Shown here: in pieces, positions 21,778 to 31,984 of the stretch
Layout: the number at the start of each line of letters is the position of its first letter
Numbering within the stretch: position 1 is the stretch's first letter
Assembly (NCBI GenBank): GCA_002286855.1
Contig: NRSV01000007.1
Location: forward strand, 73,277 to 137,276
DNA: 64,000 nt
Reading direction: 5' to 3'
DNA from: Bipolaris cookei
Lineage: Eukaryota; Ascomycota; Dothideomycetes; Pleosporales; Pleosporaceae
Made by a program: the position numbers and the translations under genes
Notes under the pieces: generated by a model
Told to the model about the DNA's origin: nothing
What the model saw: only the letters and a program-made list of their open reading frames with translations
Database searches by the model: none

Positions 21778-23821
21778 CTATTTGCGCTGGCGTTTGCTTG
21801 CTGCATTGTGAGGCTCGCCTTTTCGTTTCTGATGGGCAGGGGTTTGGGAGTGAGCTCTTTGAGCAGACGATACATACCCGTTTACTTCCTTATCCAGCTG
21901 CATGTATTCCTCTACTGCATTCTTGCCGCCACAATTCAGGAGATAGGCCATGTAATAGTGTGACAACTCTTTCGACGTCTCAGCAGAGAAGCGACCTTTA
22001 GTACGCATCAGCTCGTGAGCCGCCTTGATCCGAGCATGCGCCGCCTCTTGGTTGGGAGGAGGCTGTGCAATTTCGAATTCCAAGTACTTCATCCAGAACT
22101 CGCGGGAGTCTAGGAATCGCTCATGCTTGTCCTTAAAGACTTGACGAGCTTCGCCGATGCTGCTCTTGCACTGCCAAAGAATACGTGCTTGTTCCGCTGC
22201 GAGTATGCCGCCAATCTGGTTGTTGGAACGGTCGATGTACTGCTCTAGAAGGCGGACAGCCGCGTCATTACCTTCGTGTCGTCGCTCTAGACCTGCCAGG
22301 GAGATAAGAGTCTCGGTGTGCTCTGGTGCCTCTTCGAGCATAGCCAGGTAAATATCACGAGCGACAGATGTTCGACCGAGTTTCTCTTCGAAACGAGCCC
22401 AGTTGAGGCGTATGGCGGGAGCTGAGATGGGTACGAAGATACAGCTAGCTCGCATGTAGATGATCCTCGCATTCTCTTCTTTGCCTTGGGCAAACATCCA
22501 ACGGGCATACCGCAGCCAGAATTCGTCATACAAAGCACATGCAACCAAGCAGCGCTCGTACAGGAACGCAATACGCTCGAAGTCACCTTGCTTCTCTTCG
22601 TAATCTAGATACTTACGCCAATTCTCAAGCTCAGACTCTTCGAGCTCGGTGACGTGGAAGTAGGCCCTCTTGATGGCATGCTCAAAGGTCCAGCGGCTGG
22701 TAACATCCTGCTGTGTCTTCGAGTACGAGCCGTAGTAGTATTCAGTTATCTTGGCGCGCAGCTGTCGCTCAATCTCAAGCGTTGGCTTATCAGGTTGTCC
22801 CTGATTCTCCAGCTGAACCGCGGCTTTCAGCTTTTCGAGTGTTTCGGGGCTGGCCAACTCTTCTACTGGACGGTTGGAGAGAAGGACGGAGAATTTCTCG
22901 TAGTACCGAGAAAACTGGTAGATGGGTATGTGCAAAACACGGCTGTAGATTTTGGTAACATTTGCTGGCTCTTGGATACGCTCCTCGAATTCAATATACT
23001 TGTCCCAGAATGGATGGCTTTGGAAATCGAGACCGACAAAATGAGCACCTCTCTCGAAAAGCCTGTTGAGTCAGCATTGAAAGGTCTGAATAAAGAGAGT
23101 ACGATGAGGAGAGAATGAAAGGGGACGATCTCGAAAAGTAACTTAGTGTGCCAACAAAAGGATGGTAAGGCTATCGACTTCGTCCTTCCAGGGTCTTGGG
23201 CAACTCTTTCGCGGGGTAGAGTGTGAACGGGGTGGGGGGAGGGCAACGGGATGATGGGACATGTAAACATGTAGCGCCCGAGCGCGCCCGAGCCCACCGC
23301 TGGCTACGGCGATTTGAGCCTCGGAATCGGGAGGAGGGAAGTGGGACAAAGGCAGGACTCACTCTCGGATAATGTCGTTATCGTGCGACGTATCCATCTT
23401 GAAGCTGCAGTAGTTGGCCCACAGGTCTACTGAAGTAGTGATGCACGAGACACCACGCTCATATACCATCTCGGCAGTCTCTGTGCCGCCAATCGAGAAC
23501 TCGAGGTCGGCATACTTCTTCCAGTAACCAAAGAACAGCGGGAACTTGGTGAGAAAGCAGTCGTAGACGTTGCGGACAAGCTCGATGGTCGAGGGGCTGG
23601 AGTTGCGGGTGACGCCGCCTTCGAGCTCAGAGGCGCGAGTGACGAGCGCTTCCCATTTGTCGAAATCATCTTCGCTCTCCACCTATATATGCTGTTAGAA
23701 AAGGTCTGTAGCGAGGCAATGTGACACTCACCACGGCGCTGAGGAGCTTGTTGATCTCACTTGCAGCCTCTTCCCCGGTGTAGTGCACCTGGGCAATGCT
23801 GCCGCGCCCGGTGGCCAACAT
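21778..23821 (-). CDS. PRP39: Pre-mRNA splicing factor Prp39 (U1 snRNP, HAT repeats)
   Basis: Prp39 is a scaffold of half-a-TPR (HAT) repeats in U1 snRNP that helps 5' splice-site recognition. Exons are 23821-23732, 23682-23363 and 23062-21778, giving 564 residues. Intron 1 is 49 bases and intron 2 is unusually long (300 bases); both use GTGAGT donors. The joins restore SAVVESEDDFDKWE and the block IIRELFERGAHFVGLDFQ. HAT motifs are visible as repeated W..Y..FE/YE patterns: FFGYWKKYADLE, PFWDKYIEFEE, ENWRKYLDYEE, EFWLRYARWM, RLNWARFEEKLG and EFWMKYLEFE. The C-terminus is a basic, nuclear-localisation-like tail. Length fits fungal Prp39. Confidence 0.93.
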
Positions 23822-24290
23822 GATGGCGCGTCTCGGGCTCCGTGCAGGAGACTGTGTGTACGAGTTAGTTGTGGTGTTGATGCGACTGTGTGCAACAGCG
23901 CGGTGGTGATGCGGCGGCGACGACGGCGAGAGGTTCGTGGGTGGTTGTCGATCGAGAGGTTTGCGAGAGGTTTGCGACAGTCGTACCGTAGAAGCCGCGC
24001 TCGAGTTCGCGTCGGCGAATCCACTTTCGTCAGCGCCGAAGCTTGTAGGCGCCAAGCCCAGCGTTTGCCCAAAACAAACGGCAGCCTGGCGGGCAGCCAA
24101 TAGCAAGAGAGCAATGCAGCTGCAACTATGGATTTTATTCATCGTGTATTCACCTATCTAGGATCTTACAAAATAGTCAATAAGGCCGCCAAGGTATCAC
24201 GCCAAACAAGAGGGTTACAGGTGCCTCTCCATTCAAGACAGAATTCCAGACCCCAAGACTCCAACACAACAGTAGAATCTATCCATATGC
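23822..24290. promoter_or_regulatory. Promoter region of prp39 and 3' flank of the next minus-strand gene
   Basis: This 469-base interval lies upstream of prp39. Open frames on both strands here are Arg/Ser-rich shadows without recognisable domains. Confidence 0.4.
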
Positions 24291-25439
24291 TCACGCAGCA
24301 CTTTCTTCTTTCAAAAAAGGTGCCGTGTCACTGGCTGAAAACGAGAAGGGACTCTTGCCCACTTCAGGGCTCCGTGGGCTGATGGGCAACGCGAAGAGTC
24401 CATCGTCCTTGTCGTCGTCGTCTGCAGACCCCAGTTGGCCTCGAGATTGGAAAACGGGCGCTGGGCCAGACAAAGCGTTTAACGAGCCCATGCCAGCACT
24501 CTGCTGTTCTGTGATAAACTGTGGAGGTGCCTGTGCTGCGATTCTCCGAGGTGGATCTATTGGCTGAACCTGAGGTGGTTGCGGAGGCTTTGCCGCAAGG
24601 CTAACTGGATTTGCGCCCTTGAAGACCGCAAAAGAACTAATAGCAATGTCTGAAGATTCGGGCGATAGGGGGTTGGAGAAGCCCGGCGTACTGTTGCTGG
24701 GCGAGAGGTCCTTTTCACTCGTGCCTAGTCGCAGTCCTGCTAGCTTGTCCATGAGGCGGCCCCCACCAGGAGACCGTGGGCTAGAGGGTGCCTTCATCGG
24801 TGCCAGCACGGGCTCGCCCAGTGAGATACTTAGGCCTGCGGGTTTGGCATTGACTCCGAATGTCGATTCAATCCATTCCTTCTCTTGCACGGCCATGAGT
24901 AGGCCGACACCCTCAACATTGGTACGTGACTCTGCTTCAATCTCCTTCTGTAGCACCTGCAGCCTTTTCTTTGCCCAAATAGTGTGCAGGACACCCTTCT
25001 TGCCCGCTGCCCTGGCCGACGCCCCTAGCTCTGGCGGGAACAATGCCGGAAGGGGATTTGTATGCCAGACAACAGGAGACCTGGTACCGTCTTGCGGTCG
25101 TAGCGTGAGTGTAACGCTGGTGGGTACCGCAACGCCCGGGGGTAGCAGAAAGTACATGCGATGCACACCGTTGGCCGACTGGTCGTTGGCGGGCAGGACC
25201 CGTGTGCTGCCGTCCCATGAGATATGCCAGTCTCCCCGCACTCCCCGCGTTGTGTCATCGTCCTCCCACTCGACCATCAGGATCTTGGTGCCCGTGGTGG
25301 CATTTGCATGACCCGCTTCATACTCGTAGCGGGCAAGCGCATTTGCGCTGGAGATGCTCGGCGACTCAACCTCGTCCTTGGTCAGCTGTCGCGTGGTAGT
25401 GTCGACGGAAGTAAATGGAACCGTGGCTGGGGACGCCAT
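24291..25439 (-). CDS. Hypothetical protein with a beta-rich N-terminal domain
   Basis: A single exon encodes 382 residues starting MASPATVPFTSVDTTTRQL. Residues about 35-130 look like a beta-sandwich (ARYEYEAGH, TKILMVEWEDD, WHISWDGSTRVLP, HRMYFLLPPGV, SVTLTLRPQDG). A helical segment with WAKKRLQVLQKEIEAE follows. From about residue 205 the protein is Ser/Pro/Gly-rich and disordered, with repeated SP sites (possible phosphorylation targets) and an acidic DDDDKDDG stretch near the end. The globular domain suggests a real, conserved gene. I cannot name the family. There is no signal peptide or membrane segment, so it is probably cytosolic or nuclear. Confidence 0.75.
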   Translation of the reverse strand: MASPATVPFTSVDTTTRQLTKDEVESPSISSANALARYEYEAGHANATTGTKILMVEWEDDDTTRGVRGDWHISWDGSTRVLPANDQSANGVHRMYFLLPPGVAVPTSVTLTLRPQDGTRSPVVWHTNPLPALFPPELGASARAAGKKGVLHTIWAKKRLQVLQKEIEAESRTNVEGVGLLMAVQEKEWIESTFGVNAKPAGLSISLGEPVLAPMKAPSSPRSPGGGRLMDKLAGLRLGTSEKDLSPSNSTPGFSNPLSPESSDIAISSFAVFKGANPVSLAAKPPQPPQVQPIDPPRRIAAQAPPQFITEQQSAGMGSLNALSGPAPVFQSRGQLGSADDDDKDDGLFALPISPRSPEVGKSPFSFSASDTAPFLKEESAA

Positions 25440-26450
25440 TGGGAACAGGTCGAGTTTAGATATCGAGGAGCGCGATAGCTACGGGCGGGACGATGCGTCT
25501 ACCGGCGTGTATACAAGTGGGTGGGGGTGGTATACGGGTCTAGGTGTTAATAACGGCGACGGCAAAATGACAATCATCCAAAGGCCCGTGTTCGACGTCG
25601 AGGGCAATGCAACACACAGTCGACGGCAGGCTAGACACACTCGCCACCACCTTGCTCTGGCTGGGATGGCAGTCTGGCGATGTCTTGCTGACCGTCTGAT
25701 GCTGGCCGTACGCGTTAGCCTGCAGCTTCGCAGTCCGGCCGATATTCGTCACTAATTTTAGACGTCGACGCCGGCCACTTCTCCACGGCTCCTAGCTACG
25801 GGAACCAGCGACTGCCGCGCCACATGCGGAGAGCTGCGTAGCTGCGTCGCCGCTGCGTGCCACTGTTGTTAGCCAATCATGTGTGCATATGCATCATCAA
25901 GGCACGGCGCTGCCTGAGCGTATCGCTCGTTTCAACTTCAATTCCTCTCCTATGGGCCTCACTCTGGAGCCCCGTTGCTACACTACTATCCATGTTTCTA
26001 CGTACATATACACGCGCCGGCCGCTGGGGTGCTGCGCTAGCTTCCCCCACGCGGCATTTGGTCCCTCCGTGTTCTCTCCCTCACTCTCCCTCACTCCCTC
26101 CCTTCTCCGTTCCCCCTTTCATGTACGGTTTCTCGGGGAGGCAACCAGACCACACCGAATCCAGCCGTGATCTCGTTAATAGTAAAAAAAAAACACCCTT
26201 TCCTCCTAACGACATCCAGTCGATGCTACTGCGCTGTGTGAATGTTGCCTTTGCTCCTTAGAGTCAATGTTATCCAAAATTACAAAAGTGGGTATCGTGT
26301 AGAATAAAATATATGCAAAGAAATGAGCAAACCGCTTTGGTAAAAGTTGCAGCAAGAAGAGCCAAGGCCCAGACGAGAAGAGAATGTAAGTTAGCAAAAG
26401 GGGTACACGCACACAAGACCAGGATGCATACCAGCAGAAGAAGCGACCGC
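25440..26450. promoter_or_regulatory. Promoter region of the gene above and 3' flank of the transcription factor
   Basis: Contains a CT/CCT-rich stretch at about 26070-26115 and an A-run at 26184-26193. No coding frame with recognisable features on either strand. Confidence 0.4.
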
Positions 26451-28515
26451 TCAGATGAGCAAAAAGTCCCAGTTCTTCTGTCGCATCATGTCCCGCCAGT
26501 AAACACTCTGTGTGTTGCCCTTTGCCAGGTTGTCGTCGTTGGCCTGCCACACTTCGTGGAGAAGGTTTTTGACTCTTCCATACGATCCAAAGTTTGCCGC
26601 CTCGCCCAGCATGGCAGAGCGATCAGCAAACATTTTGCGGAATCCAGATTGTGGCACTGAGATGGAGCCAGCGATCAAGAGTGGCCAAATCAGAGAACGG
26701 TCAAAGCCGTCAGGGCCAGCGGGGATATACTCCATGGCCTTGCAGAGAGCACTCACCAGGTTGACAAAGGTGGGCGATGTGCGGTCAAAGTCTGGCACTA
26801 GGCTGCAAAGGTAGATGCGGGCGGCTAGGCGGTACACTGCAGTCATGTTGCGGCGAAGCTGCCGTGGGAGAATCTCACCAGTAGACGAGTAGGCGCTGTT
26901 GAGCGAACCCTGGGGCGGCTCGGTCAAGCTGATCTGCTCGCCAAGGAGCTTGATGTGGGCGCAAAGCTGCACGATATCCATGTTCTCATTCTTCAGCGCT
27001 TCGAGGCAGGCGATTTCCGAAATGAGGTACATGATGCGGTCTTCGCATCCCATAAGTTCTGCGAGGCCGGAAGACGCATCTGCAATAAGCTTCTCCCGGT
27101 AAGTGTCAGCGAATGATGGCGTCCTGCCCAGCATCGTAGCGCCGAGGATGTCGATCCATGAAGCCAGTGTCATGTTGAAGGGTGGCTGAGCATGTGCCTG
27201 GCCATTCAGCGCAATCATCTGCGCAGGAAGCTCTAGCCTGTGAACGAGGTTCTGGACGGCTTCAAAGTGGCCGTGCCATGGGATGTCCATGAGACCGTCG
27301 TTGAATCGACCAACTGAGCACTGGAAAAAGATCATGCCGAGCGCTGCCTCGAGGGTCTGGCCGTGGTTGCTGTCACTGTAGAGCGCAGCGGTGAGCTGCT
27401 GGACGGTTTCACCGCGGTGTCGTTGAATGTCTAGGTCAATCTGCTCTCCAGTGAGCCCCTGAGTGGTCTTCATGTGTAGTGCGGATATGCTCATGCAGCA
27501 GTGTAGATATGCCTTGTTGGTCTCGAGTGCTGGGATGATGACATCGCGCTGTGCTGCGCCAGGTTGGTTTGTTTCCAAGACAGGAAAGGCAGAGGGCATG
27601 ATACTCTCCAAAAAGTGGCTGAGCAGGTGACGGTCGCAATCATCCACCTGGATTGATGGCTGGTGTGATGGGCTGAAAGTGCCATATGTGTTGTAGTCAA
27701 AGATGGGGAACTCAAGGGGCTCCTCTGTGAAAGATTCACGGCGCTCAAAGTAGTCTTGTTGGATCCAGTTGTCTGAGGGGTATGCTGGAGGTGTTTGGTA
27801 GTGGCTGTAGGAGGAGATGGTAGAATCGCGTCGAGTTGGGATGTCATTGATGAACATCTGGCTCTCGGTCTTGATGTCAATGTCGTATGGAACATAGTGC
27901 CCTGGATGGGCGAAGCTGGGGGGGAAGCTGGGTGGAGGCATTGTGGAGTTGTAGAAGTCGATTGTGGTGGCGGCTGGGTTGAAGTTGTAGTCGAGAGAGT
28001 TCTGCGAATCGACAGAAGGCGCTCTTGTACAGCTGACGCCGTCTGAGAAGGTGTCTGCAGTTTGCATAGAATGGCAAAGGCTTGGTGGCGTGTTTGTGCC
28101 CATGGCGGCGCCCTGTGCAGTCTTCTCACTGAGCTTTGTGCGCTTGATGATGTTCTTGATGAGTTCTTTCTGGTTGCGCCTCTGCTCGTTGTTGCTCCAC
28201 CACATGGGCCTCTTATATTCACACTTGAGGCCGAGGTGTTTGCAGGCGCGACAGGATGGTTTTCCTTCATCACACTTCTTGCGTCGCAAGCGGCATGTGA
28301 AGCACCCTACACAAGATCCGTTAGCCAGCCCGTCCAAGTCCATGCGCGGGATCCCTGCATAGGAAAAAACAAAGCAGAGGGTATTTGTTACCTGTTCGTG
28401 AGCGACGGTGCATTTTTGCAGCGGCTTGCTTTGCTGCGTTAGCAGCAGCAGTGGTAGCGCCTACCATGGTTGTGGAGTGTTTGGTAGCAGATGTGGGAGC
28501 GGACGAGGAGGACAT
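26451..28515 (-). CDS. Zn(II)2Cys6 fungal transcription factor
   Basis: A DNA-binding regulator, 659 residues, with exons 28515-28392 and 28306-26451. The 85-base intron (GTAACA...TGTGTAG) must be removed to give HRRSRTGCFTC, the canonical start of the binuclear cluster. The longer uninterrupted frame instead begins in the intron with MDLDGLANGSCVG. The six cysteines are Cys43, 46, 53, 60, 63 and 70 (CX2CX6CX6CX2CX6C). They are followed by a basic linker (NNEQRRNQKELIKNIIKRTK) suited to dimerisation or DNA contact. Residues about 110-260 are disordered. The rest has the helical pattern of the fungal-specific factor domain (LLSHFLESIMPSAFPVL, CCMSISALH, AALGMIFFQCSVGRF). The target genes cannot be inferred. 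It faces a 3.5-kb upstream region. Confidence 0.9.
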
Positions 28516-31500
28516 GGACGCTCGAGGTACCCAGAGCGGTGGTATATGAGGCAAGCCAGTTAAACGATGCGGCAATAACGACTAAGACACGACGGGACAA
28601 TTCGTAAGGGACAGGATGGCAGGGCTCGACCGGGCTGCTCGTAATTAAAGATGGGCATTCAAAGCTCGACCAGCGGGCTTGATGTGAAGGAAGGAGGGCA
28701 ACCAAATTATGCGGACTACCTATTTGCGTGGAGGGTTATTAGTGAGCGACAAGTACCTTATATCTGCCAGGAACGGCACAATGGTCACAAATACTGCTCG
28801 ATCTATTCTTGGACTCGCAGTTATCTCGAGGGGCGGGCGACCAACGGGAGGGAATTGCGAACGTGGTACAGCACATGGCGCTGGCACGCTGATTGGGCAG
28901 ACTAGTCTGGCCATGCAGCCTGATGTCGACATTTGGGGGCATTTTGTGTTGCCAGCTATTTTGGGGCTTACTTACCCGCCGCGCTTGAGCCAGCTGCAGG
29001 CCGTAGCGTCCATCTCTCCACGGCTATCGATCGACTCACTGGCCCCCGCAACCAGTCTGGTAAGTAAATTGTCCCGTTTGGGCGACTCGGCCCTAGAGGC
29101 ATACGCCCATGTCGATGTGAGAGTTTTCGCTGCCAGGGGGGTCGGGTGCGTTAGTCTCTTCTCGTCCCAACCTCCCTGCGGGGCACTATCGACGAGTGGC
29201 ATCATTCCAGAGCCGTCTAGGGAAAACACTTGCAGCGGCTGCGATAAGTGGCCGGCCCGGACGTTACTGGTGGCCTTGTGCAGATGCGCAGATCACGGGA
29301 TGCAATGCGCTCAGTCTGTGTACAAGCAAGCACGGCACTGCTGTTAGCTGTCCTCGTGCCAGCAGGGAGCATGAGTGCGTGCGTGTATGCGTGTTTGTAC
29401 GTATGTGCATGTGCAAGCGAAGCGAGGAGGGAGTCACTGGCCCTCATCGGCCACGTCGGCCACAGCCAGTCGAGAAGCGGAGCTGGCAGTTGAGGCTGTC
29501 GTGATCATTTCCACCGCGGGACTTGCCCAGCTAGCAGCTAGGCGGACGAAAAAGGCAAACGGCAGTGCTGGCCAAACACGGCAGGTCGGTTGGCGATGTT
29601 TTTTCCCGAGCTACGCGGGCAACGACGAGGGAATGGTGTAACGCAGCGGAGTGGCATAGCACAACATGGGCGGCGGGCATCCAGTCAGCGTGCGCTCCCA
29701 CGCAAAACAAGTCGCTTGTGCATGTTGCTCGAGGTGAAATTGCAAGAGAAGCTTTTGCTAGCGGGCGACGAGGGCCAATGACGGGGCCGAGGATGCTAGC
29801 TTACGCTGCGGGGCAATGCAGCGACATGCTGGGCTGCTGGAGCGGACGACAGGGGAGTTGAGGTAGTGGTCGTCGTGGTAGGTAGCAGTACTCTAGTGGT
29901 GGTGGTGGTGGTAGTAGCGTTGGTGGTAGTGCTGTGTGTGTGTGCTATGAATAGGCCGCTAATTAGGCTGGCTTGTGTAGAGGAATTGCCCATAATTAGG
30001 GCGCGGGCCCAATCTGGCTGGCATGGCGAAGGCAGGTGCATGAAGCGGCTGTGATTGGTTACCGAGAGCAACAATCAATACTTGGCGGGCGACGAATGGG
30101 CCCTCGAGTACCGGGTACGTCCTCGGTCGCAGTCGGACAGACCAGGCCCTTACTCACCTGACTGCGCGGAACTGATGCTCAAAGGCCATCCTCTCCCGCT
30201 GCAAAGGCGCTACTTGTTGGTCCCTGGTTTTTGGTAAATGATGCCTGCCCTGTTTGCGTCTTGTTGGGCATCTAGTGTGCCGATTAATTGTCATCGCACG
30301 CTTGGTCTCCCTCTAGACACGACTCAATCCTTTGCTCGCTCGTCTTTGCGGCACGCCTTCGGTCATCACCATGGGATCCGCCAAGCTGGCCAAATTGCGA
30401 GCGCCGTTGCACAAAGCCGTTCCCAGTAGGTTCCTTTGCCCGACTATCAGAGGTGGAACTTTTTTCTTCTTTTTTTTCCTGCTTGGCGCGGTTCGTAGAC
30501 AAAACGCTTGGGATAATGCTTGCATCTGCACAAGTTGCGGTCTGCATGGCTCCTTGCTCGAACCCCGTTTCTCCACGCTGATTCGGCTTGTTGCAACGAC
30601 GCTTCCCCCAGCCCATTGTCGCAGCGGAGCACACCAGAGAATGGCGACTCGGCTGGCCGCAGGGTCTTACAGTCACGGGCTTGTCGTGTGGGTGCTTCTC
30701 TGCGCGACTGTTGGCCGCCACTGTGGGAGAGGGTTTCATGGTGGGTAGGTAGTAGCAGTCACGAGGGCGCGGTAGTACCAGCGGTCTGACACATGGCTGG
30801 TAACGGTAGCAGACTGCCGGCAGCGGCGACGCTCAGGGAAAAAGACGTAGAGAGGTCGAGGTAGTAGGTCCGACAAGCACCACAGTTTGCCCGGCCAGAC
30901 AACGACGATGACGACAAGCCTGCTTCTCGAGTCGACCTGGACTCTGCTCTGTGGCGTCACGGGCTGCACGCAACCGCTCAAGCACAGAACGCAGCCGCAT
31001 GTGATTGTTTGTGCCAATATCGCATTACTGCATGTTGCTGATGAGGCTGTCGGCTGGCACATGTCAACCGTCCGAACCGAAGCTCCACCGGCCGATCATG
31101 GACGGCCGTTGTCACATTGTGGCTTGTCAGAAAGCGCGGTGTATGTATGTACTTACGCAGTGTACATGGACATGTAGACTCATACATACATGTGTGTGGA
31201 TGCATACTACACAGACACATATAGACGTGTGCACATACTTGGACAGATACGTCGACGCAGGCTTGCTGGCGGCCAACGTCACACTGGCGGCCAGCGTGAG
31301 GCGGTGGGCATGGTGCTGGCAGTCCTAGTGGCCAAGGGCAGGTCCGAGGTACGTACCTTGAGGCTGCGCACCAGACGACAGACAGCCAACAGTATGCGTG
31401 CACGCCATGGCTCAACTCAGATCTTCGCTGCATCTGCGCGCGACTGGCGGCGACACGATCCGCTGCCGTCGGCCCTCGCTGTGAGTGGATCCGCAGCGAC

Positions 31501-31984
31501 CCTGACTTGGCCGGCCGTGATGGTGTTGATATTAATGGCATTTGGCTGTCTCTATTCGGGACTATTAGCCCGCTGCCCAATCTGCGGGCTGGCCAATCAC
31601 CGCCTCATCCGCCCTCGCAGCCGTCTACACTAAGCGCCAGCCAGCCTGCTGCCCACTATGGCTGGCGACGACACAACCTCGCTCAGTGGCCGCTGTCGAC
31701 AGGCATACGCTGTCTCATGCAGTGCCTGCTGTGTGATATGGGCCAAACTCGCCCGCCCCCACCGCCAACGGCGCCCAAGCACTCTGTACAAAAGACTTGC
31801 AAGCGCTCTCCACCCGAAGGGTCCTGTTTCCCGTTTTCGATCATCTTGTGCTGCCACCATCGTGCTGTGCTTTGTATCAGCGTATGCCATGCTCGCCATA
31901 TTCCACCCCATTACCCCCTAGCCCTCTCTCGCAAAACCGCTTCGCCTACTCTTGAGCGTGTGTGCGCGCACTCACAACGCGATC
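28516..31984. other. 3.5-kb divergent intergenic region without a recognisable gene
   Basis: It separates the transcription factor (minus) from the SAM-PH gene (plus). Open frames up to 212 codons (28709-29347) exist on both strands but overlap each other, are Arg/Ala/Ser-rich and show no domain or splice logic. Simple-sequence patches include GGT/GTA repeats at 29895-29935 and GT/ATAC runs at 29370-29410 and 31140-31240. It may hold long leaders or a non-coding RNA, but nothing positive supports that. Confidence 0.4.

Noticed and set aside
28709..29347. 212-codon plus-strand open frame upstream of the transcription factor
   Set aside because: It overlaps other frames on both strands, has no domain, signal or splice logic, and its composition matches the GC-rich background.
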